Source: Candidatus Berkelbacteria bacterium (GTDB lineage Bacteria > Patescibacteriota > UBA1384 > JAGVHQ01). From it: a DNA stretch of 42,867 nucleotides. Below the pieces are notes generated by a model. The model was not told the origin of the DNA. It was given only the letters and a program-made list of their open reading frames with translations, and ran no database searches. The first letter of the stretch is position 1; each line of letters opens with the position of its first letter. The DNA is taken from the NCBI GenBank assembly GCA_020056565.1, contig JAGVHQ010000049.1, positions 1-42,867 of the forward strand, given 5' to 3'. This document shows positions 6,908-13,280 of this stretch, in pieces. The translations under genes and the position numbers were made by a program.

Positions 6908-7039
6908 GGTGAGCGCTAACGTCCGTACCTCGGCAAGGACGCCTCGTCCGAGACGGGCGCTCCCACCACGCCATCTTGGGAAACCAAGACCGGCACGCCC
7001 CGCCTTCCTTCGGGAGGGCGGGGTTCATTTTATTTGATT
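6908..7039 (+). repeat. LuxR-gene 3' structured element, copy 2
   Basis: Nearly identical to 5892-6024. Differences keep pairing: the P2 stem is GGAC/GTCC here and GGCC/GGCC in copy 1, a compensatory change. P1 is extended by GT/AC. The terminal GC-rich hairpin has an inner CT-to-TT change. It overlaps the 3' end of the converging nfo gene (stop at 7030). Confidence 0.65.
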
Positions 7040-7899
7040 CCAAGCTGAGTGCGGATTGTATCGAGCCAGGCCGTATCTGGCGGCGCGGTTTTGAGCGCGG
7101 GTGTTTCTAAAATGAAGTTAAAATCTCGAAAGCGTGGATGATGTACAAAACGCGTCAAGGCATCTAAGCCGATCTCCCCTTTACCGATGTCCTCGTGCCG
7201 GTCCGCGCCCGAGCCAAAGGGGGCCTTGCTGTCGTTTAAGTGGATAAACTCCACCCTCTCAAACCCGATTGTTTTTTCGATCGTTACTACCAGTTCTTCG
7301 AGAGCCGCTTGAGTGCGCAACTCCACGCCCGAAGTAAACATATGGGCCGTATCGAGCGTCACGCCGAAATTATATTTTTCAAACGGGTCCAAAATGGTTG
7401 TAAGCTCCTCAAATGTTTTGCCGATGTGACTGCCCGTGCCGGCCGAAAACTCAAGGCACAAACGGACACTGTCAGGTTCGTAACGGTCAAGGGTGGCGCA
7501 GAGGCGCCGCAGGGCCTCATGCACCCGTTCCAGCCCGACTTTGAACCCCTCATCTTTGGGCGAGCCGACGTGGGTTACGACTGCCCGAGCGCCAATTTCG
7601 CGCCCCAGAAGCAGCGCATCTACGAGGGCCTGGATCGAGAGCTCCCAAAATTGGGGCGTGGACGAAGCCAGATTGATCAGATAAATCGTATGGATAAACG
7701 CCGGGCCGACCCCGAGTTTTTTTGTGCGCGCGCGGAATTGTTCTTTTTCGAAATCGCTCACTTTAGTTTGGCGCCAGTTACGCGGGTTTGTATTGAAAAT
7801 TTGAAATCCTTCACACCCCATTTGGCGCGCACGTTCAGGCGCATTGGAGAGTGTTCCGGCAATCGAAACGTGCGCCCCGAGTTTAATTGGGTGTTGCAT
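7030..7899 (-). CDS. nfo: Endonuclease IV (apurinic/apyrimidinic endonuclease)
   Basis: A 289-residue protein, the usual length for Nfo. It hydrolyses the phosphodiester 5' of abasic sites in base excision repair. Metal-site motifs are visible: GAHVS near the N-terminus, FIHTIYLIN, VTHVGS, LEFSAG (normally LENTAG), LDTAHMF, FIHLNDSK, DRHEDIGKGEIG and the C-terminal LETP. The TIM-barrel order is complete. The ATG at 7899 is immediately preceded by the end of a 273-bp inverted-repeat element. There is no clear ribosome binding site, so translation initiation may depend on that junction. It converges with the LuxR-type gene and shares its 3' end with the structured element. Confidence 0.92.
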   Translation of the reverse strand: MQHPIKLGAHVSIAGTLSNAPERARQMGCEGFQIFNTNPRNWRQTKVSDFEKEQFRARTKKLGVGPAFIHTIYLINLASSTPQFWELSIQALVDALLLGREIGARAVVTHVGSPKDEGFKVGLERVHEALRRLCATLDRYEPDSVRLCLEFSAGTGSHIGKTFEELTTILDPFEKYNFGVTLDTAHMFTSGVELRTQAALEELVVTIEKTIGFERVEFIHLNDSKAPFGSGADRHEDIGKGEIGLDALTRFVHHPRFRDFNFILETPALKTAPPDTAWLDTIRTQLGIK

Positions 7900-8172
7900 A
7901 AGAGTGCAGGATTCAAACCAAAGCCAGTTGAGCGGAGCGTATGGAAGTTAGATTCAAGGCGTAAGGAGCGCTGCGTACCTTTAGGTACGTAAGCGACGCG
8001 CAACGCAGAAGATGACCTACATACGCTCCGCCCGCAGCGGGAAGTTCAAAAATGGTTGATTTCTTCGTTACTCCTCCTCACTGTGCCACAAGGCACACCT
8101 TCGTCGTCGCGCCTTGAAATTATCTCATTTTTTAACTTCTCAATCTGATTCTGGTTTGAATCCTGCACTCTT
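7900..8172. repeat. 273-bp element with 21-bp perfect terminal inverted repeats
   Basis: Positions 7900-7920 and 8152-8172 are exact inverted copies (left end AAGAGTGCAGGATTCAAACC). A second, inner inverted match is TTCAAGGCG (about 7953) with CGCCTTGAA (about 8110). Inner hairpins CGTACC/GGTACG and TGTGCC/GGCACA sit in each half. A degenerate direct copy of the terminal motif (TTTGAATCCTGGACTCT) follows at 8172-8188. It has no ORF and fills the whole gap between nfo and the protease gene. It resembles a non-autonomous mobile element. Confidence 0.7.
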
Positions 8173-8186
8173 TTGAATCCTGGACT

Positions 8187-8990
8187 CTACGCCCTTTTCT
8201 TGATAAATCTGCGGCCGCTGTACAGTGCTCCGGCAACCATAAGCGAGAGGACAATCATACCAAGACTGAGCAACGTTGCCATCAGGAGCACTTCCCGCCC
8301 GACTGAAGGATCAATTGCTTGGGCGGCAAAGTATCCCCCGCCCCCCAAAAGAAGCGCGTCTACAAATACATAGCTGAGGTTTTCGTGCTGTTTCATGAGC
8401 TCCACCAGCGCAATAAAGAGGAAAACCACGAACCAAAGATTCGTGAGCGTCGCGATAACGGCGATCAGGATTCCGATTCCGGCCGATCGCAAATCCACCA
8501 TACTCGGCGCAAGCGAGGCCGAAACCGTGAGAATAACAACGAGCATCACCCAACTTTCGATTGAGAGCGGGTTGAACACTTGGATAAATGTCCCAAGCCA
8601 AGCGCCATAGATTTGAGTAAGGGGCTGAGCGAGATCGGTTGCCAGGAGCGCCTCGAACAGTTCGGGGGTTAAGAAGCTCAGGGTCGCAACAATCACAAAT
8701 AAGCCACCTACGATCGGTGCGAGCGCCACGATCGCGTTGCCGATATAGGGCACCCGCGGCTGCGTATGTTTTACGTGCCCGCCGGTGGGCGAAAGAAGTG
8801 CGAGCTCCTCCACACGCGCGCCAACAATAAAACAGGCCACTGCGTGCGAGAGCTCATGCACGATAATCCCCGGGGACAAGCTCCAGCGATACCATTTGTA
8901 TGGAAGTGCGCGTACCAGGAGCCAATTGAGCGCTTCTCCGCCTAAAACTACAAACGTCAGCCAACCGAGAAAAATTACAATTTCAGTCAT
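8187..8990 (-). CDS. M50-like membrane metalloprotease-type protein
   Basis: A 267-residue multi-pass membrane protein. SPGIIVHELSHAVACFIVGA contains the HExxH-type zinc motif (HELSH) near residue 45, as in M50 site-2 proteases and related 'peptidase M50B-like' proteins. Further helices follow (IGNAIVALAPIVGGLFVIVATL, SWVMLVVILTVSASLAPSMVDL); the asparagine-rich NPDG-type third ligand is not obvious, but MVDLRSAG may take that place. The ATG at 8990 is preferred over one at 9053. AGTGTA (minus TACACT) lies 7 nt upstream, suggesting a nearly leaderless transcript. Activity and substrate are unknown. Confidence 0.65.
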   Translation of the reverse strand: MTEIVIFLGWLTFVVLGGEALNWLLVRALPYKWYRWSLSPGIIVHELSHAVACFIVGARVEELALLSPTGGHVKHTQPRVPYIGNAIVALAPIVGGLFVIVATLSFLTPELFEALLATDLAQPLTQIYGAWLGTFIQVFNPLSIESWVMLVVILTVSASLAPSMVDLRSAGIGILIAVIATLTNLWFVVFLFIALVELMKQHENLSYVFVDALLLGGGGYFAAQAIDPSVGREVLLMATLLSLGMIVLSLMVAGALYSGRRFIKKRA

Positions 8991-9029
8991 TAGTTTAAGT
9001 GTACATCTTCTCTCTTCGTTCGAAGTAAA

Positions 9030-9046
9030 TGGCGCTCTCGGCGGGA
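9030..9046. repeat. Duplicate of the tRNA-Arg 3' end (att-like site)
   Basis: TGGCGCTCTCGGCGGGA is an exact 17-bp direct repeat of 9222-9238, the 3' end of tRNA-Arg including CCA. Such duplications mark tRNA-targeted integration. The 175 bp between the copies hold only hairpins (CTGAGAACC/GGTTCTCAG, CGGGAAAA/TTTTCCCG, AACCCAC/GTGGGTT) and no credible ORF, so any element is now only a remnant. Confidence 0.6.
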
Positions 9047-9221
9047 ATCTCACGCGTCCCTCGACTTCACTCGGGACTTTCTGAGAACCCCTCGGTTCTC
9101 AGCGCATCGGAATGCTACTTTCCGCAACGGGAAAACTCCCGTTTTCCCGACCCCTTTCCCCGTTCGAATCCCCCTAAACAAACAAGTTACAAACAACCCA
9201 CAAAAGTGGGTTATTCGTAAC

Positions 9222-9297
9222 TGGCGCTCTCGGCGGGATTCGAACCCACGGCCTCTACCTCCGGAGGGTAGCGCTCTATCCGCTGAGCTACGAGAGC
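9222..9297 (-). tRNA. tRNA-Arg (anticodon CCG)
   Basis: A 76-nt tRNA on the minus strand with CCA encoded. The acceptor stem is GCTCTCG/CGAGAGC (7 bp) and the D stem GCTC/GAGC. The anticodon stem CTACC/GGTAG holds loop CTCCGGA, so the anticodon is CCG (reads CGG, Arg). The T stem GTGGG/CCCGC has loop TTCGAAT. All arms are intact. Structured element copy C lies 11 bp upstream of its 5' end. Confidence 0.95.
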
Positions 9298-9308
9298 ACG
9301 TCGGCGCT

Positions 9309-9400
9309 AAAGTTTCCGGCTCGTTACTGCGTAACGTGCGCAGGGAAACTTTGCGCCTCCTCTTCGCAGCAAACGCAAGCATTTGCTGCGGTAAAACACC
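9309..9400 (-). repeat. Two-hairpin structured element, copy C
   Basis: On the plus strand, AAAGTTT (9309-9315) pairs with AAACTTT (9346-9352). This is the reverse combination of copies A and B, so the base pair flipped while pairing was kept. CTCCT (9357-9361) follows, then CGCAGCAAA (9365-9373), loop CGCAAGCA, TTTGCTGCG (9382-9390) and GTAAAACACC. On the minus strand it is directly upstream of tRNA-Arg. Confidence 0.65.
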
Positions 9401-9421
9401 GGATAATCAAACGGGTTTATT

Positions 9422-10375
9422 TTAGTCTAAATGCGGCAATATGTCGACCGAGAGCTGAACAATTTCCGACAAGCGCCCCTCGATTTTTTTCAGGTCGCGT
9501 TCGTCCACTGCCACGCGGCGGAAAAAATTGGTGTATTTCGCGTCGAATGCTTCCCGAAATAACACCAAAAAAACATCACCCCGAATTAAAAGTTTGTACC
9601 TGCCGCATTGGCGCCAAAATGCGACGAGTTTTTCTTGCACAATCGGATTAAGGGCGCTTAAGACATTCACGTCATCCGCCGTCCCCGGGGCATTTTTGTA
9701 GTGAATCGAGAAGATGCGGTTGAAATCATTCCATTCGGTCGTGAGTTCGTGCCGAAACAGGTTGCCGATTTTTGTGCCTATGTCATGTGGAATAAGCTGA
9801 AAATCGGTTAAGCGTTTTTTGGGGAGCCGGAAGGCGTAGGTGGAAGTGATATAGGTCGTACTGCTATCGCCGCTTTGGACTGAATACGTGAAATGCCCCA
9901 TCCAAAATGGCGTGTTCTCAAGTGTTCCCCAAAATTGGTCGCTCACCGACTGGCCATGATCGCCCTCGGCAAAGATTTCCGGATAGATAACTTTGAGCGT
10001 CCGCCATCGCCCATTATCTCCTTTGGCGCGATACAGCCAGCCCCGTTTCCTTGCAATCGCAAGCAAAGCCAGCTGTTTCTCGAGTGTTTGAACTGATAAA
10101 AAGTACACAAACGCCGGAACCAGGCCGAATACAAACGCGTGGACTGTCGCCTCCGGAAATACCCTTGATGCAGCAAATGCGGCTCCGAACGCTGCCATGC
10201 ACAAAAGAATGAGATTCAAGCGCGTTCTACCCGGATTGTTGCTGAAATGCTCCAGCTTACGATTCAGTTTTTCCTGTTCGATTTGGGCATCAACAATAGG
10301 AACAGGGCTCCCTGCCGGATCCCAATATAACTTAGCGCTCGAGTGTGGCAACTTTTCGCTCAAGTTTAACGACAC
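9422..10375 (-). CDS. Membrane protein resembling DUF3137 family
   Basis: A 317-residue protein with two close transmembrane helices (about residues 53-70 and 76-95: LNLILLCMAAFGAAFAASRVF; VHAFVFGLVPAFVYFLSV). A soluble C-terminal domain of about 220 residues follows, with YAFRLPKKRLTDFQLIPHD and FNRIFSIHYKN. This layout, an N-terminal helix pair then an alpha/beta domain, resembles DUF3137 proteins; I am only moderately sure. The start overlaps the end of the upstream coiled-coil gene by 44 nt, so both belong to one operon with the LytR_C gene. Function unknown. Confidence 0.5.
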   Translation of the reverse strand: MSLNLSEKLPHSSAKLYWDPAGSPVPIVDAQIEQEKLNRKLEHFSNNPGRTRLNLILLCMAAFGAAFAASRVFPEATVHAFVFGLVPAFVYFLSVQTLEKQLALLAIARKRGWLYRAKGDNGRWRTLKVIYPEIFAEGDHGQSVSDQFWGTLENTPFWMGHFTYSVQSGDSSTTYITSTYAFRLPKKRLTDFQLIPHDIGTKIGNLFRHELTTEWNDFNRIFSIHYKNAPGTADDVNVLSALNPIVQEKLVAFWRQCGRYKLLIRGDVFLVLFREAFDAKYTNFFRRVAVDERDLKKIEGRLSEIVQLSVDILPHLD

Positions 10376-10598
10376 GCTTTTTTACGCTCTCAATTTCGCC
10401 ATATGAGGCTTGAACGTCCTCAGTTTCCATCTCGAAAAGGAGATCTAGTCGCCGCTCTATATGCGTGATTCGCAGTTTAATGTCGGAGATTTCTTGTTTA
10501 ATGTACAGTATTTCGTCTTGAATCGGTTGTAGTTTTTGATCAAGCTTTTGATCAAGTAAATTCCCGAGTTGTTTCAAATCATCTTTTGTGAGTGCCAT
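10332..10598 (-). CDS. Small coiled-coil protein (MALTKxDL type)
   Basis: An 88-residue, highly charged protein predicted to be nearly all coiled coil: heptads run through LGNLLDQKLDQKLQPIQDEILYIKQEISDIKLRITHIERRL and again near the C-terminus. It begins MALTKDDLKQL, like the genes at 13010 (MALTKKDLEEI) and 32303 (NITLDDLATM). The three look like members of one family of short coiled-coil proteins whose function I do not know. It is seven nucleotides downstream of the LytR_C gene and overlaps the DUF3137-like gene. Confidence 0.65.
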   Translation of the reverse strand: MALTKDDLKQLGNLLDQKLDQKLQPIQDEILYIKQEISDIKLRITHIERRLDLLFEMETEDVQASYGEIESVKKRVVKLERKVATLER

Positions 10599-10605
10599 TG
10601 CTTTC

Positions 10606-11229
10606 CTACTTTACACCCACGACCACTAAGACGTCGTTGGTACCGACGATCGAAGATTGCTGGAGCGTGCTTTGCAGTACCTCTTTGCCCACTGTTTGCA
10701 CGAGTTGGGCTTCCTTGAGCTTACCCGCTTTGTAGTAGATCACGGTCGCGTTATAGAAATTGACAGCATTGCCGGTGGAATCCACTTTGAACCCCGCCTT
10801 GGTGAGGGTGTCAGTGGCGCTCGTTAAGCGTTCGGGTTTACGCGAGCCATTGATGACCCGCACAAGAATCTTTTGTTTTTCAGTGTCAGGGGTGGGCGTT
10901 CCAACAGCTGGCGGAGGCGGGGCAGGCGTTGGAGATGGCGTATTCAAGACAGTCGGCGTCAACAGGCGCGGGAGTTGGTCTTTATTGGTTTGAAGGGCGG
11001 GTGTGGGGACAGGCGCAGGTGGCGTTGAACCTTGTGATGTGTAGAGGGCAACCAGAAATAGCAAGAGTGCCACCAGCCCAAGGTAATATAAACCAGTTTC
11101 GTTACGCCTTCCCCGGCCGGGTCGCTTGGGTTCAGGCGCACGAACGGGCGGTTCGTGGAAGATCTGTTCTGCTTTTGGTGCGGGGCGGGGCCGCCGGCGG
11201 GGGCGGCCAAGATCAAAATAACGAGTCAT
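10606..11229 (-). CDS. LytR_C domain membrane protein
   Basis: A 207-residue protein. A basic, Pro-rich cytoplasmic N-terminus (1-44) precedes one membrane helix (LYYLGLVALLLFLVALYTS, about 47-65), a Pro/Thr-rich extracytoplasmic linker (66-115), and a LytR cell-envelope C-terminal domain (ILVRVINGSRKPERLTSATDTLTKAGFKV...; about 121-207). In other bacteria this domain accompanies LCP (LytR-CpsA-Psr) enzymes that attach glycopolymers to peptidoglycan; here it stands without the catalytic domain. TATAAT ends 11 nt before the ATG, with a GAGGTC site between. Its upstream -35-like TTGGCT comes from the AGCCAAC repeat. Confidence 0.75.
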   Translation of the reverse strand: MTRYFDLGRPRRRPRPAPKAEQIFHEPPVRAPEPKRPGRGRRNETGLYYLGLVALLLFLVALYTSQGSTPPAPVPTPALQTNKDQLPRLLTPTVLNTPSPTPAPPPPAVGTPTPDTEKQKILVRVINGSRKPERLTSATDTLTKAGFKVDSTGNAVNFYNATVIYYKAGKLKEAQLVQTVGKEVLQSTLQQSSIVGTNDVLVVVGVK

Positions 11230-11245
11230 GACCTCACATTATACC

Positions 11246-11309
11246 AGCCAACAGTAAGTAGCCAACAGCCAACAGTGCGGAGCCTTCTGCTGTTGGCAGT
11301 TGGCTGTTT
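11246..11309. repeat. AGCCAACAG short repeat cluster
   Basis: Several copies of AGCCAACAG on one side face CTGTTGGC/TTGGCTGTT on the other, forming an imperfect hairpin between the LytR_C gene and the AbrB-like gene. The same unit occurs at 999-1017 after the transglycosylase gene, so it is a dispersed intergenic repeat. Confidence 0.6.
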
Positions 11310-11565
11310 AGAGCTCCGGAATCGGTTGGATGTCATCGGAATCGCGTGTGGTGGGAGAAGGGCGGGCCGGGTTGGCGGTTGGCGTGCGCTCGGGGTCCTT
11401 TGCTGAGTTCATTTTTGTGACAATCAGGCGCTTCTTTTTCGGGTCGCTTGTTACACGGATCACATCGGCGGCGTTCCAGCCGAAGTCCTTCAGGATTTTT
11501 TTAGGGAGCACGAGTGCCAAGCTATACCCTGAGAACTTAATCAAGTTGCGTTTTACTGATCGCAT
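11308..11565 (-). CDS. AbrB/SpoVT-type DNA-binding protein
   Basis: An 85-residue protein. The N-terminal 48 residues form a swapped-hairpin AbrB domain: RNLIKFSGYSLALVLPKKILKDFGW with VIRVTSDPKKKRLIVTKM. The rest is a disordered Pro/Thr/Asp-rich tail. Such proteins act as dimeric transition-state regulators or antitoxins; no toxin gene is adjacent, so a regulator is more likely. TAGTAT lies exactly 6 nt before the ATG, so the mRNA is probably leaderless. The C-terminal tail ends in the AGCCAAC repeat region. Confidence 0.75.
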   Translation of the reverse strand: MRSVKRNLIKFSGYSLALVLPKKILKDFGWNAADVIRVTSDPKKKRLIVTKMNSAKDPERTPTANPARPSPTTRDSDDIQPIPEL

Positions 11566-11616
11566 AAGTATATACTAGACGGAAAATAGAAAAATAGAAA
11601 ATGGACGATAGAGCAA

Positions 11617-11970
11617 CTACTTTATCTTAATGGTTTCAAAGCGGACTTTGCGCTCTTCAATTAACTCGCGTACGCGCCGCTGGGCAGGGCTGAGAGCCCC
11701 ACCGGCGGTCTTAAACTCTAAAAATACAATCTCCTCCTCTCCAAACTGTACGCCGTCAATCGGGGTGCCCAGAAAGCGAAACAGTTGCGGGTCATACGGA
11801 TAATGTTCTAAAAACGGCATAAACTGTTCCGAGAGTTTGCCATATTTTGTGGAAAGCGAGCGTTTCTCAAAATGCACGCGTGCCAAACGTTCATAGGCGT
11901 TTTTGAGCAACAGAAATAAGGTGACGACGAATGCGATCAGTCCCAAAATGATCCAAGACGTTGTTTCCAT
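11617..11970 (-). CDS. Membrane-anchored Holliday-junction-resolvase-like endonuclease
   Basis: A 117-residue protein with an N-terminal membrane helix (SWIILGLIAFVVTLFLLL) and a domain resembling the predicted endonucleases related to archaeal Holliday junction resolvase (Endonuc_Holl, COG4741). KYGKLSEQFMPFLEHYPYDP and PIDGVQFGEEEIVFLEFKTAGG give the conserved D...(E)xExK catalytic pattern, and LSPAQRRVRELIEERKV matches the family C-terminus. The ATG at 11970 has an ideal AGGAGG seven nt upstream and is preferred over an earlier in-frame start at 12030. Activity unproven. Confidence 0.7.
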   Translation of the reverse strand: METTSWIILGLIAFVVTLFLLLKNAYERLARVHFEKRSLSTKYGKLSEQFMPFLEHYPYDPQLFRFLGTPIDGVQFGEEEIVFLEFKTAGGALSPAQRRVRELIEERKVRFETIKIK

Positions 11971-11988
11971 AAATCCTCCTTTTATATC

Positions 11989-12017
11989 TTGACACGAACC
12001 GCGGCACTTGCTAATCT
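11989..12017 (+). promoter_or_regulatory. Promoter of the IMP cyclohydrolase operon
   Basis: TTGACA (11989-11994), 17-nt spacer, TAATCT (12012-12017). It lies in the short gap to the divergent resolvase-like gene. Confidence 0.65.
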
Positions 12018-12079
12018 TGTGCCATTGCAAAGCCCATCCCTAGGGGGAGCAGCTGAACAACTTGAGGAGGATCAACGAG

Positions 12080-12697
12080 ATGATTCGACGCGCACTTGTT
12101 TCGACGACAAACATGAAGGGTTTAGTGGATTTTTGCACGGGGTTGCACAAGCTCTGTCAGACCGAATTCGTTGCCACCGATTCTGCGGGCAGGCTTCTGA
12201 TCGAGGCCGGTCTGCCGACCCAACTGACCCATGAGTTGACCGGCTTACCCAAAGGGTTTTTGGGTGGGCTTGTCAAAACGCTGCACCCATCGGTCCACGG
12301 TGGGATTCTCGGACCTGGTTCCGAGCACGAGCACGAACTTGCGGAGCAAGGGGTCAAGCCGTTCACGATGGTGATCGTGAACTTTTACGACTTCCCGGGC
12401 GCGGTCGCCGGACAAGACTCTCTGGTAGCGGCAAAGGCCGCAACCGATATCGGCGGACCCGCAATGTTGCGGGCAGCGGCCAAGAACTGGGAACACGTCG
12501 TACCTGTGTTCAACCCTATCGATTACCCCGAGATTCTCGATGCGCTGCGTCGCGAAAAGGATATCTCGCGCTGTTTGCGGCTTCGGCTTGCGATTGACGC
12601 CTTCGCGCATACGAGCGCGTATGACTCCGCCATCAGTGCGTATCTCTTGGGGCAGTACCACCTGATCGACGCTCAGGACTGCTGCGGCCGAATGTAG
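12080..12697 (+). CDS. Free-standing IMP cyclohydrolase domain (N-terminal half of PurH)
   Basis: A 205-residue protein matching only the N-terminal MGS-like IMP cyclohydrolase domain of PurH: RALVSTTNMKGLVDF, KGFLGGLVKTLHPSVHGGIL, TMVIVNFYDF and TDIGGPAMLRAAAKNWEHVVPVFNP. The AICAR formyltransferase half (~300 residues) is absent, and the ORF ends cleanly at TAG. The expected reaction is ring closure of FAICAR to IMP, the last step of de novo purine synthesis. The family's usual STGGTA is replaced by TDSAGR, so activity needs care. AGGAGG lies 9 nt before the ATG. It is followed 11 nt downstream by a small membrane protein gene. The formylating step would need PurP or another enzyme elsewhere. 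Confidence 0.8.
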   Translation: MIRRALVSTTNMKGLVDFCTGLHKLCQTEFVATDSAGRLLIEAGLPTQLTHELTGLPKGFLGGLVKTLHPSVHGGILGPGSEHEHELAEQGVKPFTMVIVNFYDFPGAVAGQDSLVAAKAATDIGGPAMLRAAAKNWEHVVPVFNPIDYPEILDALRREKDISRCLRLRLAIDAFAHTSAYDSAISAYLLGQYHLIDAQDCCGRM

Positions 12698-12708
12698 GAG
12701 GCACAGAC

Positions 12709-12909
12709 ATGAATCAATTCCAATCGAAAGATGAAAAAGCACGAGACGCCCGCATCATGACGGTCGTAGTGCTTTTACTCCTTGCCCTCGCGGGGCTCAT
12801 CTGGTGGGGCATCACGCGGCCGCCAGACACATCTCTCCTAAAGGAGCCGGCACCGCTCAAATCGAGCGATGCTCCCCAAGCCAATTCTCACCCGTTTGGA
12901 TATGGGTGA
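12709..12909 (+). CDS. Small single-helix membrane protein
   Basis: A 66-residue protein with one membrane helix (IMTVVVLLLLALAGLIWWGI, about 16-35) and a Pro-rich tail. AGGAGG precedes the ATG, and the gene follows the IMP cyclohydrolase gene by 11 nt with a terminator after it, so the two form an operon. No family recognised; the context gives no clear role. Confidence 0.6.
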   Translation: MNQFQSKDEKARDARIMTVVVLLLLALAGLIWWGITRPPDTSLLKEPAPLKSSDAPQANSHPFGYG

Positions 12910-12929
12910 TACTTCACCGAGACGCCTTC

Positions 12930-12979
12930 AGGCCTTGCTTTCTGCCTTGCGCAGCGAGTAAGGCCTCTCTTATTTTTTT
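12930..12979 (+). terminator. Terminator of the IMP cyclohydrolase operon
   Basis: AGGCCTT (12930-12936) pairs with AAGGCCT (12960-12966) around an inner GC hairpin, followed by a T-rich tract (TTATTTTTTT). Confidence 0.75.
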
Positions 12980-13009
12980 GGGGATAATTTTGAAACGTGT
13001 AGTTCTAAA

Positions 13010-13249
13010 CTACGTTGTAGTTTGTTTTTCGAGCGTGCCGATGCGGTCTTCGTGGTTATCGAGACGTTCCATTGCTTTCATGACCCAGCGTCGCGTTGTC
13101 TCGTGTTGCTGATCATTTTTTTCGAAACGATCATTAATCTCATCCATCATTTTCCCGAGCACAGGCAGAATAACCTGATCAACTCCATTCAGAAAAACGC
13201 GAGTGGAGACTTTCTCAATTTCTTCTAAATCTTTTTTAGTTAGTGCCAT
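13010..13249 (-). CDS. Small coiled-coil protein (MALTKxDL type)
   Basis: A 79-residue charged helical protein, second member of the family described at 10332: MALTKKDLEEIEKVSTRVF, then VILPVLGKMMDEINDRFEKNDQQHETTRRWVMKAMERLDNHEDRIGTLEKQ. GGAG precedes the ATG by 7 nt. It stands alone between the converging IMP cyclohydrolase operon and dinB. Function unknown. Confidence 0.6.
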   Translation of the reverse strand: MALTKKDLEEIEKVSTRVFLNGVDQVILPVLGKMMDEINDRFEKNDQQHETTRRWVMKAMERLDNHEDRIGTLEKQTTT

Positions 13250-13280
13250 TCAAACTCCTTTTTTACAGTACTCTTTACTA

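Noticed and set aside
5892-7039. Possible integron attC sites, because two genes each carry a structured 3' element
   Set aside because: The core GTTRRRY and RYYYAAC ends are not both present and no integrase is in the window.
8152-8172. tRNA T-loop-like wording in the end of the 273-bp element
   Set aside because: The flanking bases cannot form a T stem and no other tRNA arms are present.
9050-9382. 110-residue minus-strand open frame
   Set aside because: It runs straight through tRNA-Arg and the structured element, and its composition is not protein-like.
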